Both the position numbers and the translations under genes were made by a program. From NCBI RefSeq assembly GCF_029784135.1, contig NC_073745.1, positions 308,154,834 through 308,218,833 of the forward strand: a stretch of DNA of 64,000 nt, given 5' to 3'. The notes under the pieces were generated by a model, which saw nothing but the letters and a program-made list of their open reading frames with translations, made no database searches and was not told the origin of the DNA. Origin of the DNA: Toxorhynchites rutilus septentrionalis. Lineage: Eukaryota; Arthropoda; Insecta; Diptera; Culicidae. This document shows positions 43,870 to 54,494 of the stretch, in pieces. Each line of letters begins with the position of its first letter. Position 1 is the first letter of the stretch.

Positions 43870-44480
43870 AGCTTGAATCAGCTTCAAATTAAACGAAACG
43901 ATAGTCTCTGCCTACAACAGCAATTGCACATTAAGAAGAGTTTCTTCAAAAAAAAAAAGGTCCTTGGTGGAATAAAAGGCTTGAACGGCTTCGCAAAAGA
44001 GCGCGGAAACTGTTCAACAGAGCAAAAGTTACTTCGGACTGGTCTCAATACAAATGCGCTCTAACTGAGTACAGCAGAGAACTGAGACGATCCAAGCGAA
44101 AATCCTGGGTATATAGCTGCGAAAGCATTGAAAATACTCCAATCGTTGCTAGACTCAATAAGACTCTGGTAAAAGGCCACTCGACTACTCCCTCAGAAGT
44201 ATTAGACTCACTTCCCGGGATCTACATCTGTCCACTCGAATACAAATCCTGGCTATAATGGCGACACAAAATGTTCTCGAATGTACCTCACAAGACCTGA
44301 AAGTGCAAAGGATGTCGCTAACATAGTTGCTGGGTTAGTCTGCACGAGGGCCAAAGTAGTAAACGCGGTGAGATCCTTTCTACCTTACAAATCTGCAGGT
44401 GCAGATGGGATTAATCCATCCCTGATTCAAAATGGAGAATCTAATACTAATTCCACCTCTAAACGAGATTTTTAAGTAAA
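43870..44480 (+). pseudogene. R1/LOA-type LINE fragment: linker and start of RT
   Basis: Plus-strand pieces read PWWNKRLERLRKRARKLFNR, then SDWSQYKCALTEYSRELRR (about 43960-44100), typical of the linker between endonuclease and RT in R1/Jockey-type elements. After frameshifts comes NAVRSFLPYKSAGADGI (about 44365-44420), the first RT block. The RT core is missing; a later part of the same kind of element occurs at 46570-48030. Confidence 0.75.
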
Positions 44481-44514
44481 GTGACCAGATGGTCAAAGGT
44501 CTAACGCGGGACAC

Positions 44515-45041
44515 AAAAAAACAAAACTTTTTTTTTTGTCCCATTTATTTATTTCAGGCTCATTGGCATTTTAGCTGTAACAGAGCCGAATTTGAATCGT
44601 GTACATGTCACATATTTATCATATCTATAATTAGCACATTACACAGTTGCCATTTTTCGGCGTTAGAGTATTCTCTTCTATACCATTCCATATGGTACAC
44701 ACATAAACACAGTAGCAGCCATTTAGGCGTAAGAGTTTTCTATCTGTTCTTCCATTATCCAGTTAGACCGGACAGCGTAGACAGTTGATTGATCATTGTT
44801 GAGTTATTTATAGAACAGCAGCCCGATGTGTCTTGCAGAGCAGAGCAGTTGTATGGATGAATCGATCATATTTCGACCGTGGATCGATCTCCATCGCTGA
44901 TGATTGTTGCGTGGACGTAGTTATTCTGTAACAACACAAAGATGGTCAATGAGGGCCCTGAGTTTCGAACTCACGATCGATCGCTTACTAAGCGAACGCG
45001 CAACCAATGTGGCTACGGAGACCCCCTAAAAAAAACAAAAC
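44515..45041 (-). mobile_element. Third SINE type, tRNA-Thr-like head, LINE-type 3' hairpin, 13-bp target duplication
   Basis: Minus-strand element 44528-45028 flanked by exact 13-bp copies (minus strand GTTTTGTTTTTTT; plus strand 44515-44527 and 45029-45041). The head folds as a tRNA: A box TAGCCACATTGG (45004-45015), B box GAGTTCGAAACTC (44960-44972) and an anticodon arm TTCGC-TTAGTAA-GCGAT with AGT in anticodon position (Thr-like). The acceptor pairing is imperfect, so this is not a functional tRNA gene. The 3' end has GGCTC...GAGCC (44583-44587 and 44557-44561 on plus) followed by TGAAATAAATAAA and a tail. Confidence 0.9.
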
Positions 45042-45500
45042 GTTATGTATATACGTTATGTGAAAATAAACCATAGTTTAGCGAGTCTCATTTATTCGTG
45101 AAACACTTAACATGTGTCCCCGCAATTAAACCTGATCTGTATTATTTCTTTCTAAGTATCGTCTTTCAGTTGTGATTTTTCGGTGGTTTAGATTTTGTTT
45201 ACACCTGAAAATCACTGGCTGAGTTAGAGCATTAAAGCCTGGCAAGCACGATTCAAATTGAACAGTTTTCTTCAAATTACCGAATGGAATGTCCGAAAAT
45301 TTCAATTCATTTTTCATCCAATTTAGTGTTAACGAATGCATTAAAAAATGGACTATTTTCGGATGGCGATGAAAAAAAACTACAAAAAATAATTTAATGG
45401 TACAAATTTTCCTTAAATATTACGTTTATTAAGCCTACAACAAAAATTATTCAAGGTTGTTGATAAGCAGCAGCAGCACTGTCGAGCAACTTCATGATTT
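45042..45500. other. Spacer, nothing recognised
   Basis: AT-rich. The minus frame 45126-45341 is not recognised. Confidence 0.35.
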
Positions 45501-45504
45501 TTTC

Positions 45505-46115
45505 ATACTATTCACCCCACAGCAAAGGAGTTGGACATCCCACCCCACAGCAAAGGAGTTGGACATCCTGAGACACTTTGTGTCCGCCAGACATAGCCGA
45601 TCTGGTATTTACAACATCCTCTCCCTGTCGCTCCTGAAGCCGGGAGATCGAAATAACTGGTCAAACGGTGAAGGAAAATCTGGCCAAAACGGACATTTTC
45701 ATGCGGAAGCGTCTGACGAGACCGGCCGTATCTGAGCAGCAGGCAATCACCCAGAAGGAGTAGCTTCAGGTGCTGGTGAAAAACTTCTTTCCGGCGAAAG
45801 AAATGAAAAACCTCTTTTCGTGTTCATAATGGAAGACGAGACGTGCTTGATGCTAGAATTCAACGAATGGCCGGGGACCGGGTACTTTACGTCCCTCCGG
45901 TAAGCGATGACGTCGAATATATCATCCACATCAAGTTCTCGAAGAAGGTCCTTCTCTGACAGACGAGAAGGGAATACCCAAGCCGCTCTTCATTCGAGTC
46001 ATATGGTGAACGGGGAACGAGTACGAAGTGCTTGCCGAAACTTGCGAAGGTGATGTGGTCTTTATGCCGAAACGGGGATCAGCCCATTATGCCAAAAGAT
46101 CACTGGAGAATGGAT
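45505..46115 (+). pseudogene. Decayed IS630-Tc1-mariner transposase fragment
   Basis: Scattered in three frames on the plus strand: an N-terminal piece (DILRHFVSARHSRSGIYNIL), EDET with the first catalytic Asp near 45835, GIPKPLFIRVIW near 45975, and GSAHYAKRSLE near 46085, where the family has WPDLASAHYAK. The motif order fits DD37E/Tc1-like elements, but the second Asp is lost and there are many breaks. A 27-bp direct duplication (CACCCCACAGCAAAGGAGTT...) occurs at 45512-45566. Confidence 0.6.
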
Positions 46116-46569
46116 AATGGTTCGGCTGGAGATAAACATTGTCGCGTAGACCGCTGCGGCCTATAGAAAACTTTTAAGCGAATGGCCAAAATGTAGGGAT
46201 AGCTGACTACCAAACCCACGGAAAGGTAAAAGAACATGTCGACATACATCTTTTCATCAGCCGTGATTGAGGTTGCGGCCAACATTTGCTTCATTTGCGA
46301 TACTTCATCAAACAACCCTGCCTCTTCCTGTCCAGCATACACTAGTTCTTCTGGCTTATTTAACACGTAAAGCCCTGACCGAGCTAGAGGACCAAAGATG
46401 AACTTTTCTTTTGACTCAAGTTAGTCTCTGCGGATCAATAGGGGACTTTTATAAAAATCATTATAAATCTTTATAAAAACCTTAAAAATAAATCTTTATA
46501 AAAATCAAATCTTTATAAAAATCAATTTTCCGATTTTGTTGCTGTCGTTTCCTGTTGGCACTCTCTAAA
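46116..46569. other. Spacer with a small tandem repeat
   Basis: 46445-46530 repeats AATCTTTATAAAAATC-like words four or five times. The minus frame 46100-46366 is not recognised. Confidence 0.5.
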
Positions 46570-48030
46570 CAAAAAGTCCAAAAGCAGCGCTTCAGTGAAA
46601 TATCTAGGTGTTATCTTAGAGGCTAAACTAAACTGGAACGCGCACTTAAATTCAATAATCAGCAAAGCCAATTGAGCCCTATGGACATGCTCTAAAATGA
46701 TAGGTAGAATATGGTGCCTTAAACCAAAAATGGTTATGTGGGTCTACACTGCAATTGTGTGGCCTAGGATAACCTATGCTTCACTTGTATGGTGGCCAAA
46801 GACTAGGGATACTGTAGCTACAAAAAAGCTGAACAAACTCCAACGACTAGCATGCGTTGTAATTACTGAAGCAATGCGAAGCACTCGTTCAAAGGCATTG
46901 GAGGCTATCCTTCACCTGGTATCTTTGAACCAATATGTTCAGCTAGAGGCTAAAAAAAGCGCTCTAAAGCTTAAAAGATGGAAAAAATACTAGACGGGGA
47001 CAAAACTGGTCACTTGAGCATCCTGAATCTCTCACCCATTGGACCAGTCTCAGAGATGAATAGTGATTGGATGGAACCTAGGACTAAATATGACATCCCA
47101 TACAGAGTGATCCAACATTCTCGTTAAGTATGGGATGAAGGTGGTCCCAACGTTCGTAATGATTCAATCATTTTCTACACTGATGGGTCGAAAATGGTAA
47201 TCAGAACAGGTGCCAGAGTGTATGGTCCCAGAACAAAAATCTCTGTGGCTGTGGGAAACTGGCCAACAGTTTTTCAGGCAGAAATTGCTGCAATTATAGA
47301 ATGTTTAAATGTCTGCCTCAAAAGGAAATATAGACATGCTAACATCTGCATATTCTCAGACAGTCAAGCGCCACTTAAAGCTCTAAATGCTTTTAAATGC
47401 TTTTCAAAAATTGTCTGGGAATGCATTCACCTTTAACGGCAATTAAGTCAGATAAGTTCGGTACAACTGTACTGGATTCCTGGCCATTGCGGTATAGAGG
47501 GAAACGTGCGAGCAGATGAACGTGTCAGGAACGGCTCAAACTCACCATTCACTGGTCCAGAACCATTCTGTGGACTTTCTGACTGTGTGTTGAAAGGTGA
47601 GCTGAAGAAATGGGAAAACCGTGAATTGGATGGCTGCAAAACTTAAACAGACGAAAAAAATTATTACGCCGAGTATTAAAATTACTCAACAGCTGCTAAG
47701 CCTTAATAAGAAAGACTTCAACACATTCACTGGTCTTGTAACAGGACACTGTCCGAGTAAATACCGTCTTTAAAACATAGGTTCAGCACAAGATGATATT
47801 TGTCGCTTTTGTAATGCCGAAAGCGAAACCTCGGATCAGTTGCTCTGTATGTGCGGAGCTCTAACAAGACGCATACTTCAACACCTTGATAAAGCTATTC
47901 TGGAGCCCAAGGAAATTTGGTCTGCGTCGCCGATCAGGATTATGAATTTTATTAAACAGATTATTCCTGATTGGCACCTATCTCGCTATAGCTTTCAGTC
48001 TACTTCTTCATCAATAAGTAGTATATAAGC
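46570..48030 (+). pseudogene. R1/LOA-type LINE fragment: RT end, RNase H and C-terminal knuckle
   Basis: In order on the plus strand: SVKYLGVILEAKLNWNAHL (from 46590), the thumb including VWPRITYASLVWWP and KLNKLQRLACVVIT (46740-46870), then RNase H with IIFYTDGSKM (47165-), FQAEIAAIIECL, CIFSDSQAPLKAL and, after a frameshift, YWIPGHCGIEGN. The tail has CRFCNAESETSDQLLCMC (about 47800-47860), in which the expected His is Gln. Several frameshifts and stops. Probably the second half of the LINE whose first half is at 43870-44480, with the RT core deleted and later insertions between. Confidence 0.8.
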
Positions 48031-48669
48031 TTGAAGTGAAGGTATTGAAGGTATACCCCACAATAGTTCAAAATAATGGACACAGTGGTTCACACCCGAC
48101 AGGCGGGGAAGAAAAGTTGAGTCCCATTACAACTCTCTGAACGCAGGATGTATTCGCAGTTACAATCATCACATCGAAGGTAATGTGAAGGCGGACCCGA
48201 AAGAATTTTGAAGCTAGCCAAAGAATATAACAAAAAAAGAAACAATCAAGTTTATCATGTATAGCTAAAGGGTGATGTAGATGGTGGAGTGGGTTAGTGA
48301 GATGGTTGCAATTCCATCTAAATTGAGTGAGTGCTTGTGTGCGTGAGTGGCCGTTTTGTAGATTCACTGATTCTAGTGTGTATGTGTGTGTGAGAGAGAA
48401 CAGCATGAGTGAGGTTCTGCAGAGCACAAAAAAAAATTCAAGTTCATTGTAATCCGACTACCAATTGTAATCCGACTGTCTAAACTTTCGCAGAACGTGT
48501 TAGTCGGCACAGAGAACGGAAGCTAGAAGAAACAGTTTCATTGACGTATGAAACTGCTGGTCCATCATCCACCGTGCTACACTTGGATGCTCAAGCGAGA
48601 AATTCCTACATTTTGGACAATGTTGCGGATGATACATCTAACCAATTCAATCCTTCAGACCCTTCTTTT
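48031..48669. other. Spacer, nothing recognised
   Basis: Contains a TG run on the plus strand near 48375-48395. No gene recognised. Confidence 0.35.
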
Positions 48670-49165
48670 GATGTGGGACTACGTCCAACCGGAATATATG
48701 GGGGCAAAATAAAAACCTAAACACAGAACATGCAGGGAAAAATGAAAGATTTCGAATGCTTATAACTCGAACATTTCTCAATACATCGGAAAGATGTTTG
48801 CATCAATTGGTAGGAAATATTTCTACGCACAATTAATAAACATTTAATAAAATTGTTATTTTTCTTGAGATAAACAATTGACTAACTGTAAAATGTCAAA
48901 CTTTATCTAAACACCCTAACTGCCCCGTTTTGATTGGTCCAATTTACGGTTTCCCTAACACAGCTATCGAAACCAAGGAGCCTTACATTACATGACGTTT
49001 GTTCAAATTCTTTACTTACACAGCAAATATGTTGAATTCAATAGAATTCGAAAAATTGTTTCATTCAATCAATAATTTAATCATTACAAACAAATTTACT
49101 AATCAACAGTAGTCCCACGTCAACCTTGCGGCTATATTATAGGTAGAACTCATCGATTTTTTTTA
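48670..49165 (+). mobile_element. TGACGTRGGACTA-family unit (v), internally deleted
   Basis: Left core GATGTGGGACTA (48670-48681); right inverted core TAGTCCCACGTCA (49110-49122), then CTTGCGGCTATATTATAGGT. The left 280 bases and right 160 bases match unit (iv) closely by eye (for example CCTAAACACAGAACATGCAG and AACTCGAACATTTCT). It has a single partial array unit near 48950-48985; the rest of the interior is deleted. Confidence 0.7.
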
Positions 49166-49413
49166 AACATGATATTATTTTTACATTGTAAATTTAAGGG
49201 AGTATTCTAGTGTAGAGACACGAATTTCGGACGTTCTATCGAGTTCCGAAAAAAATAAAATAAAGTACATTTTTACTAACCATTATACAGGTCGGACTTG
49301 ATTATATATGATTCGTTTTTATATAATGTAATATTTAGACTCGAGTATATACAGTTCAAATTTTTGTTTTATATTTCAAATATGACTTTTTTCAAGCGAA
49401 AATGAAACATTTC

Positions 49414-49971
49414 AACTTTAAAGTACGACATCGAGCACATTGTTTGGTCGTGCGAGGTGTATCTGGTCGCCAGATCGAATTTAGAAAACTCCCTTCGGGC
49501 CCGAGGAAGACAGCCCAATGTGCCGGTGAGAGATGTGTTGGCTCGGTTAGACCTTGATTACATGTCCCATATATATGTTTTCCTTAAAGCTATAGATCTT
49601 CGTGTGTGATTGCCCCTACATCCTTATACCCTCCTTTCCTTCCTTTGCGGGTAATTCGTCCCCTTGCTATAAATAGTAGAATAAGTTGAAATGTAAATAC
49701 ACTATAGATATACGAATAGATTTAAGAAATGAGTGTTCATCAACATTGTTACAATTTCCTTATATCCCATCCTTCTCCTAAAAATATGTCACCCTCCTAA
49801 ACTCGAGTACACCGCGAGTAATCGGTTTTCCACCTTACTAACCATAGATGTAAGAAAATTGTTTATATATATATATAGTTTTAAAATTATATTTAAGAAT
49901 TCGGCTCCTTTAAACTTAAGTAACTGAGCCTGTAAAAATAAACGAATTAAAAAAAAAAAAAACTTTAAAGT
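49414..49971 (+). mobile_element. LINE-A copy iii, 5'-truncated, 11-bp target duplication
   Basis: Insertion 49425-49960 begins within the ORF2 tail at ACGACATCGAGC and runs through the 3' UTR to a poly-A end. Perfect 11-bp duplications AACTTTAAAGT lie at 49414-49424 and 49961-49971. The coding remnant is open to its stop at about 49607-49609. It has the pseudoknot candidate (49802-49827) and the GGCTC (49903-49907)/GAGCC (49926-49930) hairpin. Very close to copy iv, so recent. Confidence 0.92.
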
Positions 49972-50983
49972 GAAAGTCACAAGGAATTATGAATACAGTG
50001 AAGTAGAAATTACGATTTTGGTAGATTTTTGTTGAAAATTCACCATGTATGGTTTAAAATGATATTGCAGCGAAATTGAGAAAAGCTAGGAGTTGAGTGT
50101 CAAAGAATGAATTATATAGCGATTTAAGAGCTTTAATTTGATTGATAGAATAACTCCTTAAAAACCACTAATTTTGGATTATTCATTCAGTAGAGTTCAG
50201 CGAGATAGAATTGCTTGGATTAATGGGGAAAATCACCAGCTTAAAAAAATCTAATTAGTAAAATAATAAAATAGATAACTCATAATATAAGGGATGTATT
50301 ATATGTACTATTTTATTCAAATTAGTATTTGATTGCAGTAACTCAAAAGGTTTCACCTTACACTGAAATGAAAAATGAAATAAAACAAAATAAATAATTA
50401 AATAAATAAAGACTACCCAATTGGCTTTAGTTTAATATGATGATCATGTGAATCGGTCTGGTAGTTCAAAAATTTGGATTTTTTAAGAGTAAGTCAAAAA
50501 GTAAAAAAAATATTTTTCGAACCACCCTGAATGGAACTAGGCACCCTAATGAAAAAATTGAAAAATACGGGTCCATTATCTTGCGACATGGAAAAAAAAC
50601 ATCAATTTTCCACCAAAAATATGTTCAATTACATTTATCCCAAATTCCGAATATCATTTTTTACCGACTTAAATTCCGAACACTTTTGTTTAAAATTCCG
50701 AACACTATTCAAATAATAAATTTTAATGAGGATTTCTGCATAAAAGATCATTTGTTCATCAATTTAATGTAGATTCTTACTTTTTCTAGCACTTAACATG
50801 AATACAGCAAACAAAATAGATAAACAACTACAAGAACTGAACAATTAACGATATTTGACAGCCACTTTTTTTGCAAATACTTAGTATTATGGATTATAGG
50901 CTGTATCGATACCTATGATACCTATACCTCGAATAATGCCAGTGTGTTGATCATTCAATTATTTATAATATTTAAATTTAGTA
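49972..50983. other. Spacer, AT-rich
   Basis: No gene. 50400-50480 (GATGATCATGTGAATCGGTC then TGGTAGTTCAAAA) resembles part of the repeat at 19600-19660 (ATCGTCGGAATCGGTCCAGC). Confidence 0.4.
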
Positions 50984-51140
50984 GTGCTCCCGTGGCCGAG
51001 TGGTTAGCGTCACACCTAACATGCCAGGGGTTCGGGTTCGATTCCCGTTCTGGTCGGGGTAATTTTTCGCCAAAGAAATTTCCTCCGACTTGCACTGTGG
51101 TAATGCGTATTCTCGGAATAAGGAATCCGTAACACTAGGT
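50984..51140 (+). mobile_element. tRNA-derived SINE, same family as 11535, shortened
   Basis: Head GTGCTCCCGTGGCCGAGTGG with A box (50994-51004) and B box GGTTCGATTCC (51035-51045), nearly identical to the 11535 copy, followed by the first 60 bases of the body. The GAA-tailed 3' half is missing; instead there is an A run at about 51144-51154. No clear target duplication. Confidence 0.82.
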
Positions 51141-51479
51141 CAAAAAAAAAAATGACATTAAATTCAACAACCGAATGCTGTGATTTATGTAAAGGAATAA
51201 CTACAGAAGTGAATATTTCCTCTCTCTTGAAAACATCTTGTATTTGGAATGCAAGGAATTGATGAAATGCAAGGTCTCGACCAGTACTAATGGGTTGTCA
51301 TCTAGCGCATTTCGGATTGCATCAGTGTATCAATCAAACAAACATTCCTCGATCCAAGTTCTTTCAACGGCTATTTGTTAACATTCTCGGATCAATCTGC
51401 AGCAACCATAACACTCAGTAAAGGACATTTCTGAAGAGTTGCAGCTCTTTCTGAAACTATCGAACACATTTTCCCTCCG
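51141..51479. other. Spacer, nothing recognised
   Basis: No coding signal. The sequence becomes GC-richer towards 51480. Confidence 0.35.
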
Positions 51480-52200
51480 GCCATCGTCCCATTCATTCTC
51501 GCTCGCTCGCCCGCCATCATGGTAAGTGGCTGGTGGCAACAAATTGAGATGAATTCATCCTTTTGTTCCATTTCCAGGCCAAACCCGGTTCGACATCAGT
51601 GCGTCTTATCGGACGTTGTGTTGTGCCGTACAGGATATGAGTGTACATACTCCCGTCGAACCCGGTCAGATATACTGTGCTTTCTGGCTGCTGGACTGGT
51701 GGGTCTGCTTAATGAAATTGCTCTCATTCACACCATAAGCCGTACCAAACCAGGCACAGTAGTTTTATCCCCAGATCTGATGTCATGAATCACACGCAGA
51801 CACACGTGTTCCAGTGCAGAAGCAGCATCGGCAGCATTAGCTAAACGAAGATTCCCGCCACGAAGAGGGACATACCATGGCATGCATAATTTCACCGATA
51901 TTGTTAATGATGAAGCGCCTGTCGGAGAAGCTATGGACCATTTCTCTGACCCGTTGATCCCCATCCCTGCAGACCGGATCATTACCGAAGACGCAATGGC
52001 CATAAGTTCAATTTTCCTGCCTTTTCCAGCGCGGGAAATGATATCGGTAGCGAGTGGGATGCCGAGATATTAGTCCAAAAGGAGAATACAAGTCTCGCGC
52101 GTCCACTCGCACTTCTGCTCCAGCTTCCAGAGTCAACTCCGGCGAGGAATTAAGACTTGTGCCATCAAACATAATTAGCTTAATTATCATAATGTCCTGA
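51480..52200. other. Unresolved coding-like patch, possible first exon and intron
   Basis: A CT/CG-rich leader ends in GCCATCATG followed directly by GTAAGT (51521-51527), and 56 bases later TTTCCAG/GCC (about 51576), a good donor/acceptor pair of normal mosquito intron size. The spliced frame (ATG joined to GCCAAACCC) stops after about 22 codons. Both strands have long open stretches: plus 51519-51788 and 51789-52073 in one phase separated by a single TGA; minus 52190-52008 and 52003-51728. I recognise none of them. It may be a decayed host gene exon or an unknown insertion; strand left undecided. Confidence 0.3.
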
Positions 52201-53514
52201 ATGATACGATCATAATGTCAGGTGCAATGAGGGAGGACGAGAGGTTCGCAGAACACCGCGCAATTATGTTTGAGGATCCGTCAGATGAGTGCAGCTCACC
52301 CAAATGTAAACCATAATTAAAAGCGAAAAAAACCTACACTAACTCGGGAGGAATGGAAACGAAAATATTAAAATTCCGGTATCCTTGTCCCGTAACAAAC
52401 GACAACAAAAGCTTTCGAAAAGCTAATTGCACTGTCGTTAAAAGCCACATAAACGTAAATGCCAACGGCATTTACACCGCCAATCGAGCGATTGTTGCTG
52501 ACTTCCCCATAACTTAATCAAGCTAATTACCGTTCATTTTACTTTTTTTTTAAAATTTTTTGCTTCCTCTCGCCATTGATTGATTGATTCGAACCAATCA
52601 TGGAAATTATGCGTTTCATATCAATTTGCATAGCTCAACTAGTCGGGTTAAAAATTTAAGGTACGACACTGAGATTCCATCTGACACGTGCCTTACAAAC
52701 AGTAGTATCTAACATACACATACAAACACATCACATCTATACGGAATAAATAAATAACAATCTTTCTCGTATTGTGCAAACTGCAAGACTGCACCCGGCA
52801 GAGGTTCTTCCGTTCCTGAAGTTCACTAGCGAGCAAGGCAAGCCCAACAGAGGCTGCAAATAAGTGCATCATTTTCTCTATTTTCACGAAGCTCGTTTTT
52901 CTCAGATTGGAAGAAGATGGGGACGGAACGGGACGGAAGCACGAGGGGAAACACGTGACTGGATGCAGGAAAATGTGCATCTCAACACAATGTTCGGTGC
53001 TCGACGGTATGGATGGTAGCGTTGCCAGGGTGATTATTTCACCATTATCGCGCTGAATAATGGTTACCAATCCGGGTTTTGTGACAGTTTAACTTGTCTT
53101 AGCGACGGTGCTGTTGCATTTTAGTTTCGGTTGAATACAATCGAATATGCATGTTTGAAGAGGTAGAATGGTGCTATTGAATGTAAGTTATTGGAACGTT
53201 TAGTGCAGTAATTATGAAGTATACTGAACCACTGCTGTACGATTCCTGAAATCGATGCTATAAATTATTACCATAGTTAAATTTTATTAGCGTGTACTAT
53301 GGATAATTGTTGGCCTATTATTAGCTCAAATACTTACCGATTAAAGCTTAATTCACTTTATATATGGACGCACTTTTAACTTCATCGTAACGCCCCGACT
53401 GATCGGACCTGGAATGTTTCGACGTTCATATTTTCGAATGTTAAGGCCCATTTATACGTTGTCAGTTACTCGGTTGCGAGTGATACGTCATATGAACCGA
53501 AGAATGTCAAACGC
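52201..53514. other. Spacer, no recognised gene
   Basis: Unassigned. The longest frame (minus, 52693-53070, 125 codons) has no recognisable motif. Confidence 0.35.
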
Positions 53515-53652
53515 ACCCATACCACGAAATTTGACATTTGATTTGTATGTATGGGGTTACTCGCCAGTTGAAAACAAAACAAAAACTTTGAAGTAGCTCG
53601 GTGCGAGTAGTCCCATACATACAAATCAAATGTCAAATTTCGTGGTATGGGT
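53515..53652. repeat. Foldback repeat, ~50-bp arms
   Basis: ACCCATACCACGAAATTTGA and onwards (53515-53564) is repeated inverted at 53603-53652, with at most two mismatches by eye and a loop of about 38 bases. It resembles a MITE core or hairpin but has no clear target duplication. Confidence 0.9.
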
Positions 53653-54494
53653 ACATTCACGGTAGTGGAACTCCACACAAAACACTCGTCGAAAAGTGTC
53701 TCTTTTTTCACCGCTTGTTTACATCGACGAATATATTTTTTCCATTATGTTTCGTAGGAGAGTGTATGCACAACTGAAAGATTTCTACTACGAGGTGTTT
53801 AATGAACGATTGAAAGGTTGGAGTGTTTATCGTTATATATGAATTATCGTACGATTTAATTGAATGAATGAAGTACATCTTTTAACTTGAAGAAAATGTG
53901 ACAAGAAATTTCCAGCATTTCTTGATGTTTATTGCGTGATTTGGTTACTGTATAAGCTGTTTGAAACGAAGGTTCAATGTAATGATTTTATTTTGAGATT
54001 ACTCAAAATGTTGATTCGCTATCCAACTCTTGACGAGTAAAGTTCAGTGTCGGTATTGTGCGTTGCCACTTTTGCTATTGTGCTATTGGTATAGTGTACG
54101 AGTGAAGGTCATTGCTGTCCGCTTTCGAATTGACCTTTTGTGAAGTGGAACAAAGGAACAAAGGAAGCAGCGCTCTTGCAGCTTGCAGCCCTTGGCGGCT
54201 GTTGAACATCGGCATAACGGGATCGCCATCGTGTGGCTGTCGTTAACGGGAATTATCATCACGTGACCGTGTAAGCTATTCTTGCGCTATTGTGTTGTCT
54301 CCATAGCGCGTAGCCTCTGTCTCTCCCTGATTAGGGCAGTAGGCGGCTATATTTATTATTAATATTATTATTCAACTCATTTGTTCATTGTTTAATATTA
54401 TTATCATAATTGTTTTTTGTTTTGTTATTTTTTTTTCTCGAGATTATTGTTAAAATCAATAATATATTAGAAATAAAAAAGAAATTTTTGTAAA

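Noticed and set aside
44940..45028. Functional tRNA-Thr gene on the minus strand
   Set aside because: The cloverleaf is followed by a 400-base SINE body with a LINE-type tail and the whole is flanked by 13-bp target duplications; the acceptor stem has a mismatch.
51519..52190. Endogenous viral element or bacterial transfer
   Set aside because: No recognisable viral or bacterial motif in any frame; GC content alone is not enough.
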